A stretch of DNA of 64,000 nucleotides from Pelagibacteraceae bacterium AG-404-N13 (GTDB lineage Bacteria > Pseudomonadota > Alphaproteobacteria > Pelagibacterales > Pelagibacteraceae). Of this stretch, positions 42,565 through 51,515 are shown in pieces; within the stretch, counting starts at the first letter, position 1; every line of letters starts with the position of its first letter. Below the pieces are notes generated by a model. It was not told the origin of the DNA. It did not search any database and was given only the letters and a program-made list of their open reading frames with translations. The DNA lies in assembly GCA_003216255.1 (NCBI GenBank), contig QCJD01000005.1, forward strand, positions 16,315-80,314, given 5' to 3'. Both the position numbers and the translations under genes were made by a program.

Positions 42565-45336
42565 TTAATGAAGTTCTCCCCAATTTTTACCTGAATTAAC
42601 ATCTACTAATAAAGGTATTGAAAAAGAATGTTGTTCACTATTCTTAACACTCATCATAATATCACTAATTAACTTTGATGATTTTTTAAGATCATTAATA
42701 TTTGTCTCAAAAATCAATTCATCATGAATTTGAAGTAACATTTTTAAATTTTCATTTTTTGGTAAATTCAATTCACCATTCAACCTTATCATTGCTAATC
42801 TCATTATTTCTGATGCTGAACCTTGAATTGGAGCGTTGATTGCAGCTCTTTCTTGAAAATTTCTTACATTAAAATTTTTATCATTTATTCCAATGATATG
42901 AGTTTTTCTTCCAAATATATTTTTTACATATCCACTTTTTCTACAAAATTTAATAGTTGAATTCATATATTCTTTTATTTCAGGAAATTTTTGAAAATAA
43001 GAATTTAAAAATTCTTCTGCTTCAATATTAGAAACCCCAATTTGCTTTGCCAATCCGTATTGTGATATTCCATAAATTATTCCAAAGTTAATAGCTTTTG
43101 CTTTTCTTCTCATTTCTGAATTAACTTTTTTTATCTCAACACCAAATACTTGGCTGGCTGTCAAAGAATGAATATCCTCACTATTTAAAAATGCTTTTTT
43201 TAGAGCTTTTACATCTGCTAAATCTGCTAAAATTCTCATTTCTATTTGATTATAATCTGCAGATATTAATTTCTTATCTTTTTCAGAAATAAATGCTTTT
43301 CTGATATCTCTACCATCTTCTGATTTTATAGGAATATTTTGCAAATTTGGGTCACTTGAAGCCAGTCTTCCAGTAGTAGTTGCTGCTAATAAAAAAGAAG
43401 TGTGAACGCGATTTGTCTTAAAATTTAGATGTTCGGGTAAGGAATCAGAATATGTATTTTTAAGTTTACTAGTTTGTCGCCAATCTAAAACTAATTTGGG
43501 TAATTCATGTCCTTTGAATGCTAGATCTTCTAATACTGAAGCGTTTGTTGCAAAACTACCTTTTTTTGTTTTTTTTAGTGAAGAAATTTTAAGATCATTG
43601 TACATTATTTCACCAAGTTGCTTAGTAGAAGCAATATTAAACTTTTTATTTGAAATTTTATAAATTTTTTTTTCAAATTGTTCAATTTTATTTGAGAATT
43701 TAGAAGATAGTTTTTTTAGAAAACCTTTATCTAATCCAATTCCATTTATTTCCATCATTGCTAAAATTTTTATTAATGGTTTTTCAAAAATTTCGTAAAT
43801 ATTAATTAAATTTTCTGATTTTAAAGATTTTAAAAATATCTTATATAATCGATAAGTAATATCAGCATCTTCAGAAGCATAATTTTTAGCAACTTCCAAA
43901 TCTACTTCGCTGAAGTTTATCTGTTTCTTTCCTGTTCCAACTATATCCTTAAATTTTATTGTCTTGTGATCTAAATGAATTTCAGACAAAGTATCCATAT
44001 TATGACGATTTTTTCCTGCATCTAAGACATATGACATAAGCATTGTATCCTCCATAGAATTAATATCAATTCCTCGATGGTAAAATATTATGTAATCAAA
44101 CTTAATATTTTGACCGATTTTTTTAATACTTTTATCTTCTAAATAAGGTTTAAAAATTGATAAAATTTTTTTTTCATCAAAATTTTTTGTATTTAAGTGA
44201 TTTAAAGGAATGTAAAAGGCATAACCAATGCTACTTGATATTGAAATTCCTACTAAGCTGGCCTGATGTGGATCAAGCGAGTTGGTCTCGGTATCAATTG
44301 AAAATTCACCAATTTCTTCAGCATTTTTTAAAAATTTTCTTAGCTCATCTTCATTTTTGATAATTTCATAATTTTTTTTTGTAATCTCTAAAGAATATTT
44401 TTCTTTTATATTAGGCTCATTATTTTCAAATTCTGACTCCCCATATTTAGATATAGCTGAACTTAAAAGTCTATTAAATTCCATTTCTCTTAGAAAATTA
44501 TATAACTTTTTTTTATCAATTTGCTTTAGTTCAAATTCACTAATCGAATTTTTTACTGGCACATCATTTTTTAATTCAACAAGCTTTTTACTAATTATTG
44601 CTTTATCACTGTTTTGAATTAATGTTTCTCTTCTCTTATTTTGTCTAATTTTTTTAGCATTTTTTAATAAATTCTCTAAATTTCCATATTCGTTAATTAA
44701 TTCAGCTGCAGTTTTTACCCCAATGCCAGGAACTCCTGGAACATTATCTGTAGTGTCTCCTGCCAATGCTTGAACATCAACTACTTTTTCTGGTTTAACT
44801 CCAAATTTATTATTTACATCTTCTTCATTAATAAATTTATTTTTCATTGGATCATAAATTCTTACGTTTTTTCTATACAGTTGCATTAGATCTTTATCGG
44901 AAGAAACTATAGTAGCCTTGGCACCTTTTGATAAAATTTGTTCTACATAAGTTGCGATTAAATCATCAGCTTCATAATTAATTAATTCAATGGATGGTAA
45001 ATTGAATGCTAAAACAGATTTTCTTATAAATTCAAATTGAGGTATAAGATCATCTGGAGCGTCTGATCTATTACCTTTGTATTCAGAATAAATATCATTT
45101 CTAAAATTTTTTCTCGCAGAATCAAAAATCACTGCAAAATGAGTTGGTTTTTCAGAATTTTCATTAGATTTTGAGTCTTCAAGCAATTTGAAAAGCATAT
45201 TGCAAAATCCACTAACTGCACCAACTGGTAATCCGTCACTTTTTCTTGTTAGCGGTGGCAAGGCATAGTACGCTCTAAAAATATATCCTGATCCATCGAC
45301 TAAGTAAAAATGATCAGATTTTTTTATTTTATTCAT
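42565..45336 (-). CDS. polA: DNA polymerase I
   Basis: A 923-residue polymerase with all three activities. The 5'-3' exonuclease (FLAP) domain covers about 1-290, with DGSGYIFRAYYALPPL and the GDTTDNVPGVPGIG helix-hairpin-helix. The 3'-5' proofreading domain starts near residue 340 and keeps its acids (DTETNSLDP, KFDYIIF, YASEDADITYRL). The polymerase domain has SADYNQIEMRILADL, the O helix RRKAKAINFGIIYG, and LQIHDELIFE. It fills gaps in repair and Okazaki processing. The length is normal, not reduced. Confidence 0.97.
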   Translation of the reverse strand: MNKIKKSDHFYLVDGSGYIFRAYYALPPLTRKSDGLPVGAVSGFCNMLFKLLEDSKSNENSEKPTHFAVIFDSARKNFRNDIYSEYKGNRSDAPDDLIPQFEFIRKSVLAFNLPSIELINYEADDLIATYVEQILSKGAKATIVSSDKDLMQLYRKNVRIYDPMKNKFINEEDVNNKFGVKPEKVVDVQALAGDTTDNVPGVPGIGVKTAAELINEYGNLENLLKNAKKIRQNKRRETLIQNSDKAIISKKLVELKNDVPVKNSISEFELKQIDKKKLYNFLREMEFNRLLSSAISKYGESEFENNEPNIKEKYSLEITKKNYEIIKNEDELRKFLKNAEEIGEFSIDTETNSLDPHQASLVGISISSSIGYAFYIPLNHLNTKNFDEKKILSIFKPYLEDKSIKKIGQNIKFDYIIFYHRGIDINSMEDTMLMSYVLDAGKNRHNMDTLSEIHLDHKTIKFKDIVGTGKKQINFSEVDLEVAKNYASEDADITYRLYKIFLKSLKSENLINIYEIFEKPLIKILAMMEINGIGLDKGFLKKLSSKFSNKIEQFEKKIYKISNKKFNIASTKQLGEIMYNDLKISSLKKTKKGSFATNASVLEDLAFKGHELPKLVLDWRQTSKLKNTYSDSLPEHLNFKTNRVHTSFLLAATTTGRLASSDPNLQNIPIKSEDGRDIRKAFISEKDKKLISADYNQIEMRILADLADVKALKKAFLNSEDIHSLTASQVFGVEIKKVNSEMRRKAKAINFGIIYGISQYGLAKQIGVSNIEAEEFLNSYFQKFPEIKEYMNSTIKFCRKSGYVKNIFGRKTHIIGINDKNFNVRNFQERAAINAPIQGSASEIMRLAMIRLNGELNLPKNENLKMLLQIHDELIFETNINDLKKSSKLISDIMMSVKNSEQHSFSIPLLVDVNSGKNWGELH

Positions 45337-45364
45337 ATAATAATGTTATCTTATTTCTCTTAAT

Positions 45365-45380
45365 GTTATAAATGTATAAC
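45365..45380. promoter_or_regulatory. Small palindrome in the polA/ABC divergent gap
   Basis: A perfect inverted repeat, GTTATA and TATAAC with a 4-base spacer, lies in the 49-base gap between divergent polA and the ABC ATPase gene. It overlaps where a -10 box for the plus-strand gene would be. It could be an operator or just AT-rich chance; the evidence is thin. Confidence 0.25.
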
Positions 45381-45385
45381 CATAT

Positions 45386-46315
45386 ATGGAAAAAAAAAAC
45401 GTTGTAGATGTTAAAAACTTAAAAAAAACTTATTCAAAAAAAGGCGCAAACCTAGTTGAAGCCTTAAAAAGTTTAAACTTAGAAGTGAAAGAAGGAGAAA
45501 TTTTTGGATTACTTGGACCAAATGGTGCTGGAAAAAGTACATTTATTAACATACTTGGAGGATCTGTTATAAAAAGTGAAGGCACAGTAAATGTTTGGGG
45601 TTTTGATTTAGATAAGAATCCTAGACAAGTTAGAGCATCTATTGGGATAGTTCCTCAAGAAGTAAATATAGACCCATTTTTTAGTCCTAAAAACTTACTA
45701 GAATTACAGGCTGGATTATATGGAGTCAAAAAAAAAGATAGGATAACTGATACAATTTTGAAATTAGTATCTTTAGAAAATCAAGCAAATAGTTATTCAA
45801 GAAGTTTATCTGGTGGAATGAAAAGAAGGTTAATGGTAGCAAAAGCTATGGTTCATCAACCGCCTATTGTAATTTTGGATGAACCAACAGCAGGGGTTGA
45901 CGTCGAACTAAGAAAAAAAATGTGGGATAATGTAAAATCATTAAATGAAAAAGGTGTAACTATTATACTTACAACTCATTATTTAGAAGAAGCTGAAAAA
46001 ATGTGTGATAGAATTGGAATTTTAAGCCATGGTGAATTAGTAGCTTTAGATACAACAAAAAATCTTTTAGATAAAATTCAAACAAAGATTGTCAATTTTA
46101 TTACAGATAAAAAAGCAAATATTGATGAAAATCAGTTAGAATCTTTAAAGGTTATTTCTAATGAAAACGGTAAATTAAGTATTTCTTATGAAAAAAGCAA
46201 AATTAATATTGACCAAATTATTAAATATTTATCTGCCCAAAATATAAAAATATTTGACATTTCAACTGATGATGGTGATCTAGAAGATGTATTTTTAAGG
46301 TTAACAAAAAACTAG
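45386..46315 (+). CDS. ABC transporter ATP-binding protein (CcmA/YadG type)
   Basis: A 309-residue ATPase of the ABC-2 exporter class. Walker A GPNGAGKST lies near residue 50, the signature SLSGGMKRRLMVA near 142 and Walker B IVILDEPTAGVD near 162, followed by THYLEEAE. A C-terminal domain of about 90 residues is typical of the YadG/DrrA branch, with the FDISTDDGDLEDVFLRLT end. The permease subunit normally sits right next to it, but here bioY follows instead, so the partner must be elsewhere. Substrate unknown. Confidence 0.88.
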   Translation: MEKKNVVDVKNLKKTYSKKGANLVEALKSLNLEVKEGEIFGLLGPNGAGKSTFINILGGSVIKSEGTVNVWGFDLDKNPRQVRASIGIVPQEVNIDPFFSPKNLLELQAGLYGVKKKDRITDTILKLVSLENQANSYSRSLSGGMKRRLMVAKAMVHQPPIVILDEPTAGVDVELRKKMWDNVKSLNEKGVTIILTTHYLEEAEKMCDRIGILSHGELVALDTTKNLLDKIQTKIVNFITDKKANIDENQLESLKVISNENGKLSISYEKSKINIDQIIKYLSAQNIKIFDISTDDGDLEDVFLRLTKN

Positions 46316-46347
46316 ATTAATTATTTTTAAAGATGTAAAATAATCGT

Positions 46348-46899
46348 ATGGAACTTGTAAAAACTATATCAAACAACAAAATAATTAAAATTTTTTTGAT
46401 TTCTCTTTTAGGATCAATTTTATTAACGATTTCTGCAAAAATTAAAATTCCTTTTTATCCAGTACCTATGACTATGCAAACTTTTGTAGTAATATTCTTA
46501 GGTATTTCTTTTGGTTATAAAGTTGGGGTAACAACAATTTTATTATATTTACTTGAAGGTATTGCTGGTTTGCCAGTTTTTTCTAATTCACCAGAAAAAG
46601 GAATAGGTATTACTTACTTTGTTGGACCTACAATGGGCTATTTAATAGGATTCGTTTTCGCATGTTTCATTGCAGGTTACTTTAAATATAATTCAAACTA
46701 TTTGAATAATTTTTTAAAAATATTATTGTCAACGTCAATAATATATTTATTTGGAGTAATATGGTTAGGTACTTTAATAGGTTGGGATAAACCAATTTTA
46801 CAATTAGGTGTTTATCCATTTTTATTAGCAGAACTATTTAAAATTTTACTCTTAACTATACTGGCAAAAAAAGTTGGAAAATTTAGAAAATTTATCTAG
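46348..46899 (+). CDS. bioY: BioY biotin transporter
   Basis: A 183-residue membrane protein of the BioY family, the S-component of energy-coupling-factor biotin uptake, which can also work alone. Helical segments and the conserved parts KIPFYPVPMTMQTFVV near residue 35, LLEGIAGLPVF near 65 and GPTMGYLIGF near 90 are clear. No ECF ATPase genes (bioMN) are adjacent. It implies biotin uptake by the cell. Its end overlaps the convergent regA gene by 8 bases. Confidence 0.93.
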   Translation: MELVKTISNNKIIKIFLISLLGSILLTISAKIKIPFYPVPMTMQTFVVIFLGISFGYKVGVTTILLYLLEGIAGLPVFSNSPEKGIGITYFVGPTMGYLIGFVFACFIAGYFKYNSNYLNNFLKILLSTSIIYLFGVIWLGTLIGWDKPILQLGVYPFLLAELFKILLLTILAKKVGKFRKFI

Positions 46900-47455
46900 G
46901 AGATCTTTTAGATAATATTCTTTGTAAAGTTCTTCTATGCATTTTCAATCTTCTTGCAGTTTCTGAAACATTCCTATTGCACAGCTCAAACACTCTATGA
47001 ATATGCTCCCACTTAACTCTGTCTGCTGACATAGGGTTTTCTGGGGGTGAAGCTTTTGATTGTGGATCGGCTAAAAGAGCTTTTTCCACGTCATCTGCAT
47101 CAGCAGGTTTTGCAAGATAGTCAATTGCTCCCTCTTTGATAGCGGCAACTGCTGTTGGTATATTTCCGTAACCAGTTAACATAATTATTCTGCTACTAGG
47201 ATTATTAACCTGAATTTCTTTTACAACCTCAAGTCCATTTCCATCGTTCAGTCTTAAATCGACAACTGCAAAAGCTGGTTTTTTTGATTTTACAGACTCT
47301 ATCCCAAGTTTTACACTCTCTGCTTGTGAGACTTGAAAACCTTTTTTCTCCATTGCCCTAGATAATCTCTCTCTAAATGGATTATCATCATCAACGATCA
47401 GCAATGAATTATCTTTAAATTCGCTTATTTTTTTTAAGTTTTGTACATTTTTCAT
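46892..47455 (-). CDS. regA: ActR/RegA/PrrA-type redox response regulator
   Basis: A 187-residue response regulator with a receiver domain (phospho-Asp about 66 in VVDLRLNDGNG, Thr in MLTGYGN, Lys in YLAKPAD) and a Fis-type helix-turn-helix (NVSETARRLKMHRRTLQRIL) at the very C-terminus. A short proline-rich linker precedes it. This is the hallmark of RegA/ActR/PrrA, which adjust respiration and carbon and energy metabolism to redox state. The usual partner sensor RegB and senC are not adjacent. It is convergent with bioY and divergent from the decarboxylase. Confidence 0.92.
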   Translation of the reverse strand: MKNVQNLKKISEFKDNSLLIVDDDNPFRERLSRAMEKKGFQVSQAESVKLGIESVKSKKPAFAVVDLRLNDGNGLEVVKEIQVNNPSSRIIMLTGYGNIPTAVAAIKEGAIDYLAKPADADDVEKALLADPQSKASPPENPMSADRVKWEHIHRVFELCNRNVSETARRLKMHRRTLQRILSKRSPR

Positions 47456-47551
47456 TAGTTCACATATGGAAACGATTTTCTATATTTCAATGATATTATT
47501 TACTTTACATTGCTTAACATATCCCATAAATGCTGGATTTATATAGAAATT

Positions 47552-47576
47552 GCATAGCAGATATGCGGTTTTTTTT
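47552..47576 (+). terminator. Terminator-like hairpin in the ornithine decarboxylase leader
   Basis: GCATA and TATGC form a five-base stem with a 5-base loop, followed after two G by eight T. It lies 25 bases before the ATG of the decarboxylase and 15 bases before the GAGGT ribosome binding site. It could end a short upstream RNA or act as an attenuator. Alphaproteobacterial ODC genes are known to carry a conserved speF leader RNA, but I cannot match this leader to it. Confidence 0.4.
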
Positions 47577-47600
47577 GTTAAATTTTTTTTGAGGTAATAA

Positions 47601-48779
47601 ATGGAAAAATTTAAATCAGTTGATGAACTAGTAAAACAACTGAGACCTACAGAGCCAGTTTATTGTATTAGAAGAAAATCAATACAATTATCTTCCAAAT
47701 ACTTTCAAAATAAATTTCCTGGAAAAATTCTTTACGCAGTTAAAACTAATCCAAATCCAGTTGTACTAAAAACAATTTTGGAAAGTGGAATTAATAATTT
47801 TGACATAGCCTCAATTAAAGAAATCGAAGCAATTAAAAAAATAAACCCAAAAGCTATTTGTTCTTACATGCATACTGTTAAAAGTAGAGAAAGTATAAAT
47901 GAAGCTTATTTTAAATATGGAATAAAGGCATACTCATTGGATACAAAAGATGAATTAATTAAAATTATTGAAAGCACAAATAATGCTAAAGATTTAGAAT
48001 TATTTATAAGAGTTGCAGTTTCTAATGAACACGCGGAAATAGACTTGTCAAAAAAATTTGGAGCAATTAATTCAGAAGCATCTGCATTGTTAAGATTGGC
48101 AAAACAATACGCAAAAAAAATAGGATTGAGTTTTCATGTTGGTTCTCAATGTATGCATCCTATATCTTATACCAAAGGTATTGGTGAAATAGGAAATATA
48201 ATAAAAAAAACAAAAATTATTCCAGATGTAATTAATATAGGAGGAGGTTTCCCAACTATATATCCTGATTTAATCCCACAATCACTTGATAATTATTTTA
48301 AAGAAATTAATGAAGCGTTATCAAATTTAAAATTAAAAAAACTTCCAGAAGTTATTTGTGAACCAGGAAGAGCTATTGTTGCCGAAAGTGGCTCAACAAT
48401 AGTAAGAGTTAATTTACGTAAAAAACAAAAATTATATATTAATGATGGGACATACGGAACTCTTTTTGATGCAGGTGTGCCAAATATAGTTTATCCTTCA
48501 AGAATTATTAAAAATGGTAAACTAATTTCTAAAAAGTTAACCGCATTTGATTTTTATGGACCAACTTGTGATAGCATGGATTATATGAAAGGTCCTTTCA
48601 TTTTACCAAACAACATAAAAGAAAATGACTATATTGAATTAGGACAATTAGGTGCATATGGCTTAACATTTAGAACTGAATTTAATGGTTTTTTTTCAGA
48701 CAATATATATGAAGTAGAAGACGATCCCATAATGACGATGTACGGCAAAGAAACTAACAAAGAGTTTCTTGTTGCTTAA
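47601..48779 (+). CDS. Ornithine (or lysine/ornithine) decarboxylase, fold-type III
   Basis: A 392-residue PLP enzyme of the alanine-racemase-fold decarboxylase family, making putrescine from ornithine. The PLP Lys is at 48 (YAVKTNPNP), the glycine loop is INIGGGFPT near residue 212, CEPGRAIVA near 255 and the catalytic Cys at about 323 in GPTCDSMDYM. The GPTCDS motif favours ornithine decarboxylase. It has a GAGGT ribosome binding site. It overlaps the next gene by one base (TAATG), so the decarboxylase and the deoxyhypusine-synthase-like enzyme are made together. Confidence 0.92.
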   Translation: MEKFKSVDELVKQLRPTEPVYCIRRKSIQLSSKYFQNKFPGKILYAVKTNPNPVVLKTILESGINNFDIASIKEIEAIKKINPKAICSYMHTVKSRESINEAYFKYGIKAYSLDTKDELIKIIESTNNAKDLELFIRVAVSNEHAEIDLSKKFGAINSEASALLRLAKQYAKKIGLSFHVGSQCMHPISYTKGIGEIGNIIKKTKIIPDVINIGGGFPTIYPDLIPQSLDNYFKEINEALSNLKLKKLPEVICEPGRAIVAESGSTIVRVNLRKKQKLYINDGTYGTLFDAGVPNIVYPSRIIKNGKLISKKLTAFDFYGPTCDSMDYMKGPFILPNNIKENDYIELGQLGAYGLTFRTEFNGFFSDNIYEVEDDPIMTMYGKETNKEFLVA

Positions 48780-49822
48780 TGTCAGACAAAAAAAATTTAT
48801 TCCATAATAAAAAAAAAGATTTCTTGAGCAAGGAAGTTGAGCATATAGATATAACTTCCTTTGACGCAAGATCTATAATCTCATCAATGGAAAAAATGTC
48901 TTTTGTTTCAAGAGAAACTGCAAATGCAGCAAATATCTATAACGAAATGATTAAAGATAAGGATTGTACTATTTTTTTAACTTTAGCAGGTTCAACTTCT
49001 GCTGCTGGATGCATGCATATTTATAGAGATATGGTTAAATATAATATGATTGATGCAATTGTGGCTACAGGCGCATCTATAATTGATATGGACTTTTTTG
49101 AAGCCCTAGGTTTCAAACATTATCAAGGGTCTCAATTTCAAAATGATTCTGAGTTAAGAGAAAACTATATAGATAGAATTTACGATACTTATATTGACGA
49201 AAACGAATTACAGATGTGTGATAAAATAATTGGTGAAATTGCAGATAGTTTAGTGCCAAAAAGCTATACCTCTAGAGAATTTATTAAAGAGATAGGAAAA
49301 TATTTAAAATCAAATGCTAAAAAGAAAGGGTCATTAATTGAAATGGCATATGATAATAATGTACCAATATTTTGTCCAGCTTTTACTGACTCTAGTGCTG
49401 GGTTTGGATTAGTATTACATCAAGAAAGAAATCCAAAAAAACATATTACTATAGACTCGATTAGAGAATTTCGTGAACTAACTGAAATAAAAATAAAGTC
49501 TAAGGGATCAGGATTATTTATGATCGGAGGTGGTGTTCCAAAAAATTTTATTCAAGACACTGTTATCTGCGCAGAGTTGTTGGGGAAAGAAGTAGATATG
49601 CATAAGTATGCTATACAAATAACGGTTGCCGATTCAAGAGATGGGGCATGTAGTAGCTCAACCTTAAAAGAAGCAAGTTCTTGGGGAAAAGTTGATATTA
49701 CAAAAGAGCAGATGGTTTTTGCTGAAGCAACAAGCGTTCTTCCATTAATTATAAGTGATGCTTATCATAGAGCTGAATGGAAAAATAGAGAAAGAAAAAA
49801 CTTTTCAAATATATTTAAATAA
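48779..49822 (+). CDS. Deoxyhypusine-synthase-like protein (probable homospermidine or related synthase)
   Basis: A 347-residue NAD-dependent family member. Clear parts are TLAGSTSAAGCMHIY near residue 65, the NAD-contact GASIIDMDFFEALG near 95, FMIGGGVPKNFIQD near 245 and the active-site Lys at about 304 in ASSWGKVDI. True deoxyhypusine synthase modifies eIF5A, which bacteria lack. Bacterial homologues move aminobutyl groups between polyamines, for example to homospermidine. Coupling to ornithine decarboxylase, which supplies putrescine, supports such a role. The exact product is inferred. Confidence 0.85.
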   Translation: MSDKKNLFHNKKKDFLSKEVEHIDITSFDARSIISSMEKMSFVSRETANAANIYNEMIKDKDCTIFLTLAGSTSAAGCMHIYRDMVKYNMIDAIVATGASIIDMDFFEALGFKHYQGSQFQNDSELRENYIDRIYDTYIDENELQMCDKIIGEIADSLVPKSYTSREFIKEIGKYLKSNAKKKGSLIEMAYDNNVPIFCPAFTDSSAGFGLVLHQERNPKKHITIDSIREFRELTEIKIKSKGSGLFMIGGGVPKNFIQDTVICAELLGKEVDMHKYAIQITVADSRDGACSSSTLKEASSWGKVDITKEQMVFAEATSVLPLIISDAYHRAEWKNRERKNFSNIFK

Positions 49823-49843
49823 TAAGTGCAATAATTATTGATA

Positions 49844-50626
49844 ATGAAAATACCACTATATCAAGTTGATGCATTTACCTCCAAAATTTTTAATGGAAAC
49901 CCTGCAGCTGTGTGTCCTTTGGAAGATTGGATTGATGATGATATAATGCAAAAAATTGCTCAAGAAAATAATTTATCAGAAACAGCATTTTTCGTAAAAA
50001 ATAAAAGTGAATTTGAAATTCGTTGGTTTACACCATTATCTGAATTAGATTTAGCTGGGCATCCAACCCTTGCTACAGCCCATGTAATTTTACAAGAACT
50101 TAAATGTGATATTAATGAAGTAATTTTTCATACAAAAATAAAAGATATACTTAAGGTGACCTATAAAGAAAATTTATATATAATGGACTTTCCTTCTAGA
50201 AACCCTAAAATTGAAAATAATTTGGAAAAAGTTACAGATGCTCTTGGAAAAAGACCAAAAGAACTTTATCGGCATAGAGATGCTGTTGCAGTTTTTGAAA
50301 ATGAAGAGGATATAAAATTTATGTCTCCAAATATGGAAAAAATTAAAAAATTAGATTATCCGGCAGTAATTATTACAGCGCCTGGAAAAAAAGTTGATTT
50401 TGTATCAAGAAATTTTGCACCAAAATTAGGTATACCTGAAGACCCTGTCACTGGATCCGCACATTGTGAACTCATTCCTTATTGGTCAAAAAAATTAAAA
50501 AAAAAAGATCTTTTAGCTCGTCAAATTTCAGAGAGGGGTGGAGATCTTTATTGTACTGATAATGATGATAGGGTTACAATTGGAGGTAAAGCAGTTACAT
50601 TTTTAAGAGGTGAAATTGAAATATAA
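49844..50626 (+). CDS. PhzF-family isomerase-like protein
   Basis: A 260-residue member of the PhzF/diaminopimelate-epimerase-like fold. The N-terminal motif YQVDAFTSKIFNGNPAAVC, the catalytic Glu in NLSETAFFV near residue 43 and the second-half FAPKLGIPEDPVTGSAHCELIPYW near residue 190 are clear. Reactions of most family members are unknown. An upstream TTG gives two more residues, but the ATG at 49844 is preferred. It sits inside the polyamine block and may be part of it, or just a neighbour. Confidence 0.88.
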   Translation: MKIPLYQVDAFTSKIFNGNPAAVCPLEDWIDDDIMQKIAQENNLSETAFFVKNKSEFEIRWFTPLSELDLAGHPTLATAHVILQELKCDINEVIFHTKIKDILKVTYKENLYIMDFPSRNPKIENNLEKVTDALGKRPKELYRHRDAVAVFENEEDIKFMSPNMEKIKKLDYPAVIITAPGKKVDFVSRNFAPKLGIPEDPVTGSAHCELIPYWSKKLKKKDLLARQISERGGDLYCTDNDDRVTIGGKAVTFLRGEIEI

Positions 50627-50627
50627 T

Positions 50628-51515
50628 ATGGATGGTAATTTAAAATTTTTATCAAATAAGAATGGATTTTTAGGAATTGATAATAAATTTAGCTTCAAAG
50701 AAAAAGCTATTGTAATACCTTTTGGACTTGAAAAAACCGTTAGTTACGGTGGAGGAACTAAAAATGGACCAAAAGAAATTATTAAAGCTTCGCATCAAGT
50801 TGAGCTTTACGACGAAGAATTGAATTGTGAACCGTTTAAGAAAATTGGTATTAAAACTCTTAAACCATTTAAGATTGATAAGAATATCAATAAAGCCTTG
50901 GGAAAAGTATCTAAAATCAATGAGAATATTTTAAAAAAAAATATATTTCCATTAACTTTAGGAGGAGAGCATTCAATTACACCAGGATGTATTTATCCAT
51001 TTACAAAAAAATATAAAAATCTTTGCATTTTACATTTTGATGCTCACGCTGATCTAAGAGATAGTTATAAAGGAGAAAAGTACTCACATGCTTCGGCTAT
51101 AAGAAGATGTTTAGATTATAAAAATGTATCATTGATATCTTTTGGAATAAGAAACATATCTAAGGGCGAGATACCATTTTTAAAGAAAAATTCATCTAGA
51201 ATTAAAATTTTTTGGGCAAAAGATAAAGAAAAATGGAATTTAACAATGTTTAAAAAATTTATAAAAAATAAAACTGTTTATCTAACATTTGATGTTGATG
51301 CTTTTGATAGTGGTATAATGCCCGCAACAGGAACACCTGAACCAGGAGGTTTACTTTGGGATGAGACTTTAAAAATTATAAAAATTGCAATGAAAAATTC
51401 GAAAGTTGTTGGCGCTGATGTAAATGAACTTGCTCCAATAAAAGGATTTAATTCATATAATTTTTTAGTAGCAAAATTAGTTTATAAAATTTTATCCTAT
51501 AAATTTTTTTATTGA
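50628..51515 (+). CDS. Agmatinase/ureohydrolase-family enzyme
   Basis: A 295-residue dimanganese ureohydrolase. The metal ligands are in GGEHSITPG near residue 111, HFDAHADLRD near 137, and TFDVDAFDSGIMPATGTPEPGG near 220. These match agmatinase (SpeB) more than arginase. The start is ATG at 50628; a GTG at 50610 inside the previous gene is also in frame but less likely. Agmatinase makes putrescine and urea from agmatine, but no arginine decarboxylase is adjacent, so the substrate could be another guanidino compound. Confidence 0.88.
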   Translation: MDGNLKFLSNKNGFLGIDNKFSFKEKAIVIPFGLEKTVSYGGGTKNGPKEIIKASHQVELYDEELNCEPFKKIGIKTLKPFKIDKNINKALGKVSKINENILKKNIFPLTLGGEHSITPGCIYPFTKKYKNLCILHFDAHADLRDSYKGEKYSHASAIRRCLDYKNVSLISFGIRNISKGEIPFLKKNSSRIKIFWAKDKEKWNLTMFKKFIKNKTVYLTFDVDAFDSGIMPATGTPEPGGLLWDETLKIIKIAMKNSKVVGADVNELAPIKGFNSYNFLVAKLVYKILSYKFFY

